Shown here in pieces: positions 51,583 through 59,879 of a stretch of DNA of 64,000 bases (position 1 is its first letter; every line of letters starts with the position of its first letter). The translations under genes and the position numbers were made by a program. Location of the stretch: contig NZ_FNDR01000011.1 in assembly GCF_900099805.1 (NCBI RefSeq), positions 1 to 64,000 on the forward strand, in the 5' to 3' direction. The DNA comes from Variovorax sp. OV700 (GTDB taxonomy: Bacteria; Pseudomonadota; Gammaproteobacteria; Burkholderiales; Burkholderiaceae_C). The notes under the pieces are model-generated. The model was given only the letters and a program-made list of their open reading frames with translations, made no database searches and was not told the origin of the DNA.

Positions 51583-53319
51583 CTATGACTCGTCGCGCAG
51601 CCAGGTGACTGCGCCCGAATGGGTCACGGCGCCCTGGTGGGCCGGGCGCACGGTGAGGGCATATTTTTCCAGCAAGCCGCGGTGGGGCGCCCCCGCGTTT
51701 ACCTGACGTTCGGAGAGCCGGCGCGCGATGTCTTCCGCCGCCAATTCCACCGAAATGCTGCGCGCCTCGGCCCGTGCGTCGATGGTCACGATGTCGCCAT
51801 TGCGCAGCGCCGCAATCGGCCCGCCGTCGGCTGCCTCGGGCCCCGCGTAGCCGATGCACAGGCCGCGCGTGGCGCCCGAGAAGCGCCCGTCGGTCAGGAG
51901 CGCCACCTTGTCGCCCATGCCCTGGCCGTAGAGCAGGGCGGTGATGCCCAGCATCTCGCGCATGCCGGGGCTTCCCTTCGGGCCTTCGTTGCGGATCACG
52001 ATCACGTCGCCGGCTTCGTACCGGCGGTTCTGCACGGCGGCCTGGGCTTCTTCCTCGGACTCGAAGACGCGCGCCGGGCCGCGGTGCACCAGCGTCTGGA
52101 GGCCCGCGGTCTTGAGCAGTGCGCCGTCCGGGCATAGGTTGCCCTTGAGCACGGTCAGGCCGCCGTCGCGCGTGATCGGGTTGCCGGCCGCGCGCACCAC
52201 GCGGCCGTCGGGCGCGGCGGCATCGGCCAGCTCTTCGGCCATGGTGCGGCCGGTGAAGGTGAGCGCGTCGCCATGCAGAAAACCCTGCTCCATCAGCGTG
52301 CGAAGAATGACGCCCGCGCCCCCGATGTAGAACACGTCGCGCGCCAGGTACTGCCCGCCCGGCCGCAAGTCGGCGATGAGCGGCGTGCGCGCGAAGATCT
52401 CTGCCACGTCGTCCAAGTGGAACTTGATGCCGGCCTCGTGCGCGATGGCCGGCAGGTGCAGCGCGGCGTTCGTCGAGCCGCCCGTGGCCGACACCACGGC
52501 GCAGGCGTTTTCAAGTGCCTTGCGCGTGACGATGTCACGCGGCAGAGGACTGTCGCCCATCACCGCCTTCATCAGGTTCTTCGCGGCGCGGCGCATCAGC
52601 GGCGCTCGCTCGCTGAACACCGCCGGCACCATGCTCGAGCCGATGGGCGCAAGGCCCAGCGCCTCGGACACCATGCCCATGGTGTTGGCCGTGAACTGGC
52701 CCGCGCAGGCGCCGGCGGTGGGCAGGCAGGCGCGGCTCATGGCGTCGAGTTCGTTGTGCGTGGCGGTGCCGGCCAGCACCTTGCCGATGGTCTCGTAGGT
52801 GTCGACCACGTTGAGGTCGCGGCCATCGGGGCCGGGCATCTGCCCCGGCAGCGCCGAGCCTCCATGCACGAACACGCTCGGCACATTGCAGCGCACCATG
52901 CCCATCATCAAACCCGGCAGGTTCTTGTCGCAGGCGCCGATGGCAAAGATGCCGTCCCATTGGTGGCCGCGCGTCGAGGCTTCGACACTGTCGGCAATCA
53001 GCTCGCGCGAGATCAGCGAGAAGCGCATGCCCGAATGCGCCATGGTGAGCCCGTCGCTCACCGAGACCACCGGGCATTCGTGCGGCGTGCCGCCTCCGGC
53101 ATAGATGCCGGTCTTGGCGTGCTGCGCCTGCTCGCGCAGGTTGAGATTGCAGGGGCTCATCTCGCCACCGGTGTGGAACACGCCGATGTGCGGCCGCGCG
53201 ATGTCCTCGTCGTCCTGCCCGAGCGCATGAAGAAAGCTGCGCGTGGTCGCGCGGATCGTGCCTTCGCGGATGGTGGCGGAGCGGAAGCGCTTGCTGTTCG
53301 GATCGGTGGGGGTGGTCAT
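51583..53319 (-). CDS. IlvD/Edd-family dehydratase
   Basis: 578 residues. Cysteines for the iron-sulfur cluster are visible: GEMSPCNLNL near residue 57, IGACDKNLPG near 130 and TAGACAGQF near 205. The Mg/substrate motifs GGSTNAALHLP, GSPGMREML and DGRFSGATRG are intact. The family includes dihydroxyacid and sugar-acid dehydratases; this member is in a catabolic operon away from the ilv genes and is more likely a sugar-acid-type or hydroxy-acid dehydratase than the biosynthetic IlvD. That choice is inference. Confidence 0.9.
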   Translation of the reverse strand: MTTPTDPNSKRFRSATIREGTIRATTRSFLHALGQDDEDIARPHIGVFHTGGEMSPCNLNLREQAQHAKTGIYAGGGTPHECPVVSVSDGLTMAHSGMRFSLISRELIADSVEASTRGHQWDGIFAIGACDKNLPGLMMGMVRCNVPSVFVHGGSALPGQMPGPDGRDLNVVDTYETIGKVLAGTATHNELDAMSRACLPTAGACAGQFTANTMGMVSEALGLAPIGSSMVPAVFSERAPLMRRAAKNLMKAVMGDSPLPRDIVTRKALENACAVVSATGGSTNAALHLPAIAHEAGIKFHLDDVAEIFARTPLIADLRPGGQYLARDVFYIGGAGVILRTLMEQGFLHGDALTFTGRTMAEELADAAAPDGRVVRAAGNPITRDGGLTVLKGNLCPDGALLKTAGLQTLVHRGPARVFESEEEAQAAVQNRRYEAGDVIVIRNEGPKGSPGMREMLGITALLYGQGMGDKVALLTDGRFSGATRGLCIGYAGPEAADGGPIAALRNGDIVTIDARAEARSISVELAAEDIARRLSERQVNAGAPHRGLLEKYALTVRPAHQGAVTHSGAVTWLRDES

Positions 53320-53343
53320 CGGCGGGCGTCGGCTGGCGGGTTT

Positions 53344-53820
53344 TCAGAACATCGTGTTGCTGTTCGCGGCGGTCTCGGGCACCGGCTGTACCACGTCCCA
53401 GTGCTCGACGATCTTCCCGTTCTCCAGCTTGAAGATGTCGACGATGGCGCTGCCGCGCGTGCCCGGTTCGCGCACCGAGTTGACGTGCAGGATCACATAG
53501 TCGCCGTCGACAAAACTGCGCTTGATGACGCTGCGCGAGTTCGGAAACTTCTCGCGCAGGAACGCTATGAACTTGCGGAAGCCCTCGGGGCCGTCGGCCG
53601 CCGTGGGGTTGTGCTGCACATAGCGGTTGCCCACGTACTGCAAGGCCGCGTCGGCGTCCTTCTGGTTCAGGCCCTTTTCGTAGAAAGCGAGCACGGTCTG
53701 GCGGTTGGCTTCCTGCCGGGCGGCGACGGCTTCTTGCGATTTGCCGCCGCCCATTGGCGCGCAGGCGGCGAGGAACAGGGTGGCTGTCGCGGCCGCGGCC
53801 GCCAAGGTCATGCGTTGCAT
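53344..53820 (-). CDS. SnoaL/NTF2-like lipoprotein
   Basis: 158 residues from ATG 53820. Lipobox LFLAAC at Cys20 with Ala at +2 predicts an outer-membrane lipoprotein. The mature part is a SnoaL-like cone-shaped fold (TVLAFYEKGLNQKDADAAL, YVQHNPTAADGPEGF, DIFKLENGKIVEHWDVVQ), the type that can bind or isomerise small molecules. A lipid-anchored SnoaL protein inside a catabolic operon is unusual; substrate binding at the envelope is a guess. Confidence 0.8.
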   Translation of the reverse strand: MQRMTLAAAAATATLFLAACAPMGGGKSQEAVAARQEANRQTVLAFYEKGLNQKDADAALQYVGNRYVQHNPTAADGPEGFRKFIAFLREKFPNSRSVIKRSFVDGDYVILHVNSVREPGTRGSAIVDIFKLENGKIVEHWDVVQPVPETAANSNTMF

Positions 53821-53845
53821 CAGGGGTACTCCGGTTTCAAGCAAA

Positions 53846-54667
53846 TCAATAGCCGCTGGGGGAGGCAGCATCCGCCGCGGCCTTGTACTTGGCCAGCAGC
53901 TGCTTTGCCGCCGCCGTGAGCAGGATGGTGTCGACTCCCACGGCCACGAACTGCGCGCCCGCGGCGAGCCATTTGCGCGCCTGCTCCTCGGTGGTCGAGA
54001 GAATGCCCGGCGCCTTGCCGGCCTTGCGGATGCGCGCAATGGCATCGGCGATCACGGCCTGCACCTCGGGGTGGTTCGGCTGGCCCACGAAGCCCATCGA
54101 CGCCGACAGGTCGGCCGGTCCGATGAACACGCCGTCCACGCCCGGCGTGGCCGCGATGGCGTCGAGGTTCTTCATTGCTTCGACGGTCTCGGCCTGCACG
54201 AGCAGGCAGGTCTGCGCATTGGCTTCGTGCAGGTAGCCGGGATAGGCCTGCCAGCGCGAGGCGCGCGCGAGGGCGCTGCCCATGCCGCGGATGCCTTCGG
54301 GCGGATAGCGCATGCCCTGGACCATGCGCGCCGCCTGTTCGGCGGTATCGACCATCGGCACCAGGATGGTCTGCGCACCGATGTCCAGGTACTGCTTGAG
54401 CAGCGTGGTGTCGCCCATCGGAACCCGCACCACGGGGTGCGAGCGCTCCGCCTCGGGCTGCGCCGACCATGCGCTGGAGATGCCCTGCAGCTGCGCGAGC
54501 ACCGATCGCACGTCGTTGGGCGCGTGCTCGCCGTCGATCAGCAGCCAGTCGTAGCCGGTGCCGGCAAGAATCTCGGCCACGTAACCATCGGCCAGGCCGA
54601 CCCAGAGGCCGATCTTCTGCTCGCCGGCCTGCATGGCCTGCTTGAAGGTGTTCAGAGGGGTGTGCAT
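53846..54667 (-). CDS. hpaI: 4-Hydroxy-2-oxoheptanedioate aldolase HpaI
   Basis: 273 residues from ATG 54667. Metal-dependent class II pyruvate aldolase of the HpcH/HpaI fold: LLIDGEHAPND, VVRVPMGD, ILVPMVDTAEQAA, GMGSALARASRW and GVFIGPADLSASMG are all in order and carry the metal-binding and catalytic residues. It cleaves 4-hydroxy-2-oxoheptane-1,7-dioate into pyruvate and succinate semialdehyde, the last step of homoprotocatechuate cleavage. Starts ten bases after hpaH ends. Confidence 0.92.
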   Translation of the reverse strand: MHTPLNTFKQAMQAGEQKIGLWVGLADGYVAEILAGTGYDWLLIDGEHAPNDVRSVLAQLQGISSAWSAQPEAERSHPVVRVPMGDTTLLKQYLDIGAQTILVPMVDTAEQAARMVQGMRYPPEGIRGMGSALARASRWQAYPGYLHEANAQTCLLVQAETVEAMKNLDAIAATPGVDGVFIGPADLSASMGFVGQPNHPEVQAVIADAIARIRKAGKAPGILSTTEEQARKWLAAGAQFVAVGVDTILLTAAAKQLLAKYKAAADAASPSGY

Positions 54668-54677
54668 GGAGCGTCTT

Positions 54678-55481
54678 TCAGACAAAACGGAAAGCGATGC
54701 TGCCCAGCGGGCCGTAGTCGGCATGGAAGGTGTCGCCGGGCACGGCGGTGGTGGGCCGGGTGAACGACCCGCCGAGCACCACCTCGCCGGCTTCGAGGTG
54801 TTCGTCCCACGGCGCGAGCTTGTTCGCGAGCCAGGCCACGCCGGTGGCGGGGTGGTTGAGCACGGCCGCGGCCACGCCCGACTCCTCGATCACACCGTTC
54901 TTGTAGAGCAGCGCGCTCACCCAGCGCAGGTCGACCGCGTCGGGCTTCACCGGACGGCCACCCATCACGATGCCGGCATTGGCCGCGTTGTCGGCGATGG
55001 TGTCGAACACCTTGCGCGGCGCCTTGGTGTGGCGATCGAACTGTTCGATGCGTGCATCGATGATCTCGATGGCGGGAACCACGTAGTCGGTGGCTGCCAA
55101 CACGTCGAAGATCGTGACGTTCGGGCCCTGCAGCTTCTTGCCGAGGATGAAGGCCAGCTCCACCTCGATGCGCGGCGCGATGAATCGCTTGAACGGAATG
55201 TCGCTGCCTTGCTCGAAGAACATGTCGTCGAGCAGGGTGCCGTAGTCGGGCTCGGTGATCTGGCTGGACAACTGCATGGCCCGCGAGGTGAGCCCGATCT
55301 TGTGGCCCTTCACGGTGCGGCCCTCGGCGATCTTGGCCTTGACCCATTCGCGCGAAATGGCATAGCCGTCTTCCACCGTCATCTCGGGAAAGCGCTTGGA
55401 AAAGTGCTCGACCTGCACGCGCGATTTTTCGCTTTCGTGCAGTTCGGCCGCGAGCCTGGCAATGGTGTCGGCGGTGAGCAT
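54678..55481 (-). CDS. hpaH: 2-Oxo-hept-4-ene-1,7-dioate hydratase HpaH
   Basis: 267 residues, the usual length. Hallmarks of the HpcG/MhpD fold: GHKIGLTSRAMQ, PRIEVELAFILGKKL, YVVPAIEIIDARIE and GVAWLANKLAPW. It adds water to 2-oxohept-4-ene-1,7-dioate to give the aldol substrate for HpaI. Eight bases separate it from hpaF upstream and ten from hpaI downstream. Confidence 0.93.
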   Translation of the reverse strand: MLTADTIARLAAELHESEKSRVQVEHFSKRFPEMTVEDGYAISREWVKAKIAEGRTVKGHKIGLTSRAMQLSSQITEPDYGTLLDDMFFEQGSDIPFKRFIAPRIEVELAFILGKKLQGPNVTIFDVLAATDYVVPAIEIIDARIEQFDRHTKAPRKVFDTIADNAANAGIVMGGRPVKPDAVDLRWVSALLYKNGVIEESGVAAAVLNHPATGVAWLANKLAPWDEHLEAGEVVLGGSFTRPTTAVPGDTFHADYGPLGSIAFRFV

Positions 55482-55488
55482 GGTTTCT

Positions 55489-55899
55489 TTAGTGCTGCTT
55501 GTTGAAGAGAGGATGCAGGTTGCTGTGCTTGCCGTCGTACACCTGGCCCGGGCTTTCGTCGATCTGCAGCGTGATGCCGATGTGGCGTTTGCTGAAGAGC
55601 GGCTCGAAGTGCGATTTCACTACTGCCACCAGGGCGTCGCCGGTTTTCTTCTTCGACTCGTCGCTGCGTCCGGCTGCGATGCGCACGTTCACGTAGACAA
55701 AAGCGTAGTCGTCCGCGTCGTCTGCCACCGCATACTGGGCTGCCGGATAGGCGAGCACGCGCGTGCCGCCGATGGGAAACAGCGGTTGTCCCTTCGCATC
55801 CTTCTGTGCAAGGAGCGTTGCCGAGAGCGCGCGGCAAAGGTCGCCCATGCGGGTTTCGGCATCGAGATTGCCGGTGTACTGGATGGTGACGTGTGGCAT
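55489..55899 (-). CDS. hpaF: 5-Carboxymethyl-2-hydroxymuconate delta-isomerase HpaF
   Basis: 136 residues. The N-terminal Pro after the initiator Met (MPHVTIQYTGNLD) is the catalytic base of the tautomerase/CHMI fold. The rest matches CHMI in length and in the DYAFVYVNVRIAAGRSDE strand-loop. It isomerises 5-carboxymethyl-2-hydroxymuconate to the 2-oxo form. It lies between the ring-cleavage dioxygenase and hpaH, 15 bp after the former. Confidence 0.92.
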   Translation of the reverse strand: MPHVTIQYTGNLDAETRMGDLCRALSATLLAQKDAKGQPLFPIGGTRVLAYPAAQYAVADDADDYAFVYVNVRIAAGRSDESKKKTGDALVAVVKSHFEPLFSKRHIGITLQIDESPGQVYDGKHSNLHPLFNKQH

Positions 55900-55914
55900 G
55901 GCTGCTTGCTTCCT

Positions 55915-56742
55915 TTATTCGACAGACATGACGGCGACAGTGCATGTCACCGCGAAAATGGGAATGGCCTTCATGTGCAGGATCTGGCCCTTGCCGCGCG
56001 CGGCCGCAGCCACGCTCAGGAAGGTGCGGATCTCGAAGCCGCCCTGGCCCGCTTCGCGGTAGGTGGCTTCATCGTTGTAGTCGGCCTGAGAGAGCAGCGC
56101 TTCGCGATCGTTGTCGCACCAGCGGCGCATGAACTCGGCGTCCCATTCGGCGTTGACCTTGCCCGAATCGGGCGTGGCCGGCCAATGCGAAATTCCGCCC
56201 GTGCCCACCAGCGCAATGCGCTCGGGTGCCTTGTCGCAGGCGCGGCGCAATGCCTCGCCAAAGGCCCAAGCGCGGTGCAGCGGCGTGAGCGGCGGCCCTT
56301 GGCAGTTGATGTTCACGGGGATGATCTTGGTATCGAACTTCGGCGTCAGGAAGTGGAGCGGCACCATGATGCCGTGGTCGAATTTCCATTCTTCCGCGTA
56401 GGCCACGTCGACGGTCTGCATCACCTCGCGAATCAAGCGCTGCGACAGCGCGGCGTCGCCGGGGATGGCGTGCTTCTCGATGCCCAGCCACTTCGGATCC
56501 TCGATCGGTCCCTCGTAGCTGTCGGCCATGCCGATCGCATAGGCCGGCATGTTGTTCATGAAGAAGTTCGCGAAGTGCTCGGCCGCGACCACGATCACCG
56601 CGTCGGGCTTCGTGGCGCGCATTGCTTCGCCGAAGCGATGGAACTGCGCGTGGAACTCGTCCTTCACCGCCGCGTCAGCCAAGTGGGCGCGTCCGGTGAT
56701 GCCGGGGGCGTGGCTGCACACGCCTGCAAAGACCAAGCTCAT
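55915..56742 (-). CDS. Class III extradiol dioxygenase, LigB-like catalytic subunit
   Basis: 275 residues from ATG 56742. LigB-fold metal ligands are visible: His11 in VCSHAPGI and the VVAAEHFANFF segment with Glu/His, plus GTGGISHWP with a catalytic His. The sequence differs strongly from enterobacterial HpaD and is closer to the protocatechuate 4,5-dioxygenase/gallate dioxygenase branch. Position in the hpa operon, between hpaE and hpaF, argues that it opens homoprotocatechuate or a close catechol. ATGA overlap joins it to the small subunit gene. Confidence 0.85.
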   Translation of the reverse strand: MSLVFAGVCSHAPGITGRAHLADAAVKDEFHAQFHRFGEAMRATKPDAVIVVAAEHFANFFMNNMPAYAIGMADSYEGPIEDPKWLGIEKHAIPGDAALSQRLIREVMQTVDVAYAEEWKFDHGIMVPLHFLTPKFDTKIIPVNINCQGPPLTPLHRAWAFGEALRRACDKAPERIALVGTGGISHWPATPDSGKVNAEWDAEFMRRWCDNDREALLSQADYNDEATYREAGQGGFEIRTFLSVAAAARGKGQILHMKAIPIFAVTCTVAVMSVE

Positions 56743-57074
56743 ACGCCCGCCACCTTTTCGTCTGTGCCCGTTGTCATGGCATAAATTCCTGCACGCACCG
56801 GACCGTACTTGCGCACGCCTTCGCGCATCGCTTCGAGGTAGTCGGCCCATGCAATGCCGAGCAGCGGTGCGAAGTGCATGAGCAGTTGTCCGTTGCAGCC
56901 CAGTACGTAGAGCTTGCCGATGTCGCCCTTGTCGATGGCTTCGCGCTCTTCGTTGTTGAGGTCATAGGCCGTCAGCAACTCGACACGTGTTTCGCCGCCT
57001 TCGGCATAGCGGCGCTGCACGTCGGCATCGCGGTTGAGCGCGAACAGAAATTTCTGCATTGCGTAAAGGCTCAT
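56739..57074 (-). CDS. LigA-like small subunit of the extradiol dioxygenase
   Basis: 111 residues with the all-helical LigA fold: LYAMQKFLFALNRD at the start and the LNNEEREAIDKGDIGKLYVLG helix pair, resembling the alpha subunit of protocatechuate 4,5-dioxygenase. It covers the active site of the LigB-type subunit. Its stop overlaps the catalytic subunit start by four bases. Repeat B lies immediately upstream, between this start and the hpaE stop. Confidence 0.82.
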   Translation of the reverse strand: MSLYAMQKFLFALNRDADVQRRYAEGGETRVELLTAYDLNNEEREAIDKGDIGKLYVLGCNGQLLMHFAPLLGIAWADYLEAMREGVRKYGPVRAGIYAMTTGTDEKVAGV

Positions 57075-57100
57075 TGCGGGGCTCTCGCGGTTTTTGCATT

Positions 57101-57352
57101 CAGGGCGTGTGCAAAGGCCACCGGGTACTCCCCTCCGCGAATGTCCCCCGGCCTGCGGCCTCCTCCTTTATTTCGCTGCGGGGAGCACCCGGCGCCCTGT
57201 GCACACCAGGCGCGGCTGTCGTGCTGGCCGATCAACCAGTGCTCTGGACAACGCTCCCGTCGATGGGGTGCCTTGCGCAGCGAAATAAAGGAGGAGGCCG
57301 AAGGCCGGGGGACATTCGCGGAGAAAGGTACCCCGTCGGCGGGAGCGCGCCC
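57101..57352. repeat. Composite double-hairpin repeat, copy B
   Basis: Inverted copy of the element at 35229-35470, with the same two cores, both hairpins and the same outer edges (CAGGGCGTGTGC... and GGGAGCGCGCC). It fills almost all of the 300-bp gap between hpaE and the LigA gene inside the operon. Differences from copy A are scattered single bases. No gene is seen in this gap besides chance frames. Confidence 0.85.
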
Positions 57353-57374
57353 AAGGCGATACACCGTGTTCATC

Positions 57375-58835
57375 TCAGACACCCCAATGCGGAATATGGT
57401 GCGAACCCATCGAAACCGCAACGTTCTTCGGCTCGCAAAACACTTCGTAGCTCCAGGTGCCGCCCTCGCGTCCCGTGCCCGAGGCCTTGGTGCCGCCAAA
57501 AGGCTGGCGCAGGTCTCGTACGTTCTGGCTGTTGACGAAGCACATGCCGGCCTCCACCGCAGCCGCCACGCGGTGCGCGCGGCCGATGTTCTCGGTCCAC
57601 ACATAACTCGAGAGACCGTACTCGATGTCGTTGGCAAGGCGGATCGCATCGGCCTCGTCCTTGAACGGAATCAGGCAGGCCACCGGGCCGAAGATTTCCT
57701 CTTGCGCAATCCGCATGCGGTTGTCGACGTCGGCGAACACCGTCGGCATCACGTAGTTGCCGCGCTTCACGCGGTCGGGCAGGTCGGGCGTGCCGAGCCC
57801 GCCGCACAGCAGCGTCGCGCCTTCCTTCGGACCGAGCTCGATGTAGCTGCGCACCTTTGCCAGGTGGGCCTGCGAAATCATCGGGCCAACGATGGTCTTC
57901 TCGTCGAGCGGGTCGCCCACCACGATGCGCCTGGCGCGCTCGGCAAACTTCGCGGCAAAGTCCGCATAAATCGACTGCTGCACCAGGATGCGCGAGCCCG
58001 CCGTGCAGCGCTCACCGTTGTTGCTGAAGATCATGAACACCGCCGCGTCCAGGGCGCGGTCGAGGTCGGCGTCGTCGAAGATCACGAACGGGCTCTTGCC
58101 GCCCAGCTCCATGCTGAACTTCTTCAGGCCCGCACTCTTCACGATGCGGTTGCCCGTGGCGGTAGAGCCGGTGAAAGAGATCGCGCGCACGTCGGGGTGG
58201 GCCACCAGGGGCTCGCCGGCTTCCTTGCCGTAGCCGTGCACCAGGTTCAATACGCCGGGCGGAATGCCCGCTTCGAGCGCGAGCTCGCCCAGGCGCGCGG
58301 CCGTGAGCGGCGAGAGCTCGCTCATCTTCAGCACCGCGGTGTTGCCGAAGGCGAGGCACGGCGCGACCTTCCAGGTGGCCGTCATGAAGGGCACGTTCCA
58401 CGGGCTGATGAGCGCGCACACGCCTACCGGATGGAACAGCGTGTAGTTCAGGTGCGTGGGCGTGGGGTAGGTGTGGCCATCGACGCGCGTGCACATCTCG
58501 GCAAAGTAATAGAAGTTGTCGGCCGCACGCGGAATCAGCTGCTTGCCGGTCTGCGCGATCACCTGGCCGCAGTCGTTTGTCTCCGTCTGCGCGATTTCGG
58601 GCACGTGCTTGGCAATCAGGTCGCCGAGCTTGCGGACCAGCTTCGCGCGCTCAGTCGCGGGCATGCCGGCCCACTTCGGAAACGCTTCCTTGGCGGCGGC
58701 CACGGCCGCGTTCACTTCGGCTTCGCCGCCGGAGGCGACCTCGGCCAGCACCTCCTGCGTAGCCGGGTTGACGGTCTGAAAGTAGTCGGTGCCGGCAACG
58801 CTCTTGCCGCCAATGAGGTGATGGATCTGTTGCAT
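57375..58835 (-). CDS. hpaE: 5-Carboxymethyl-2-hydroxymuconate semialdehyde dehydrogenase HpaE
   Basis: 486 residues, an NAD-dependent aldehyde dehydrogenase. Catalytic Cys near 278 in NNGERCTAGS and Glu near 243 in MELGGKSPF; the cofactor loop FTGSTATG is intact. HpaE oxidises the ring-cleavage semialdehyde to 5-carboxymethyl-2-hydroxymuconate. The C-terminal RQPFGGTKASGTGREGG and YEVFCEPKNV are typical of this subgroup. It lies 16 bp after the Bug gene and is separated from the dioxygenase genes by repeat B. Confidence 0.92.
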   Translation of the reverse strand: MQQIHHLIGGKSVAGTDYFQTVNPATQEVLAEVASGGEAEVNAAVAAAKEAFPKWAGMPATERAKLVRKLGDLIAKHVPEIAQTETNDCGQVIAQTGKQLIPRAADNFYYFAEMCTRVDGHTYPTPTHLNYTLFHPVGVCALISPWNVPFMTATWKVAPCLAFGNTAVLKMSELSPLTAARLGELALEAGIPPGVLNLVHGYGKEAGEPLVAHPDVRAISFTGSTATGNRIVKSAGLKKFSMELGGKSPFVIFDDADLDRALDAAVFMIFSNNGERCTAGSRILVQQSIYADFAAKFAERARRIVVGDPLDEKTIVGPMISQAHLAKVRSYIELGPKEGATLLCGGLGTPDLPDRVKRGNYVMPTVFADVDNRMRIAQEEIFGPVACLIPFKDEADAIRLANDIEYGLSSYVWTENIGRAHRVAAAVEAGMCFVNSQNVRDLRQPFGGTKASGTGREGGTWSYEVFCEPKNVAVSMGSHHIPHWGV

Positions 58836-58851
58836 GAGGTTTCCGGTAGGG

Positions 58852-59835
58852 TCAATCGAGTTTGATGTCGCGCGCCTTGATCAAGGCATGCCACTTCTTG
58901 CGCTCTGCATCGACGAAGCGCGCCATCTCGGCGCCGTCGGCGGGGCGTGCCTCCCAGCCCGCGTCGTAGAGCTTCTGGCGCACGCCGGCATCGGCCATGG
59001 TCTTCTGCAGGTCGGCGCCGAGCCGGGCCTGCACATCCTTCGGCGTGGCGGCCGGCACCACGAGGCCTTGCCAGGTGTAGGCCTCGACGCCCGCATAGCC
59101 CAGCTCCTTGGCGGTCGGTACGTTGGGCAGCTGCGGAATGCGTTCGGCGCCCATGGTCATGAGCGGCACCACCTTGCCGGCCTTCACTGCGCTCACGCCG
59201 CTGGGCAGGTCGAGCATCATCAGCGGCACCTGTCCGCCCATCAGGTCTTGCAGCGCGGGCGCGCCACCCTTGTAGGGCACGTGCAGCATCGAAACACCGG
59301 CTTCGCGCTGGAACAATTCGAGCGCCAGGTGATGCGGGCTGCCAGTGCCCGGCGTGGCGATGCTGTACTTGCCCGGCGATGCCTTCAGCGCGGCGATCAG
59401 CGCCTTGGCGTCGGCCAGGCCGGCGTTGGGAGCGGCCGTGATGACGAGCGTCGAGCGGCCCATCATGCCCACGGTCGCGAAGTCTTTCTCCGCGTCGTAG
59501 GGCAGCTTCTTGTAGAGCGCGGGGTTGTACACCAGCACGCCGTTGTCGGCCGAGAACACCGTGTACCCGTCGCCGGGCGAGCGCGCCACGTTCTCCGACG
59601 CGATGATGGCGCCCGCGCCGGGGCGGTTGTCCACCAGCACCGGTTGGCCCAACTGCTGCGAGAGCTGGGCGCCGGCGGTGCGCGCGAGAAAGTCGGTGCC
59701 GCCGCCCGCGGGATAACCGACCACCCAGCGCACGGGCTTGGCGGGGAAGGCCTGGGCCTGTGCATGGGGTGCGAAGGTGGCGGTGGCGAAGGCCACCAGG
59801 GCCACCGCGAGCGCTAGCTTGTTCCTGGTCGTCAT
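58852..59835 (-). CDS. Bug-family (TctC-like) periplasmic solute receptor, second copy
   Basis: 327 residues from ATG 59835. Sec-type signal peptide ending AQA-Q near residue 28. Bug hallmarks: RWVVGYPAGGGTDFLAR, VDNRPGAGAIIASE, KLPYDAEKDFATV and HVPYKGGAPALQDLMGG. It shares the fold, not close sequence, with the other Bug gene of the operon. Position between hpaG2 and hpaE suggests it binds an aromatic or dicarboxylate feed compound. Confidence 0.9.
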   Translation of the reverse strand: MTTRNKLALAVALVAFATATFAPHAQAQAFPAKPVRWVVGYPAGGGTDFLARTAGAQLSQQLGQPVLVDNRPGAGAIIASENVARSPGDGYTVFSADNGVLVYNPALYKKLPYDAEKDFATVGMMGRSTLVITAAPNAGLADAKALIAALKASPGKYSIATPGTGSPHHLALELFQREAGVSMLHVPYKGGAPALQDLMGGQVPLMMLDLPSGVSAVKAGKVVPLMTMGAERIPQLPNVPTAKELGYAGVEAYTWQGLVVPAATPKDVQARLGADLQKTMADAGVRQKLYDAGWEARPADGAEMARFVDAERKKWHALIKARDIKLD

Positions 59836-59879
59836 GGGGTTTGTCTCTTCTGTCGTTGGTATAAGAAAGCGGTGCGGCG

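Noticed and set aside
52273..53919. Long plus-strand frame opposite the IlvD/Edd gene
   Set aside because: Shadow of a complete dehydratase gene with intact iron-sulfur cysteines.
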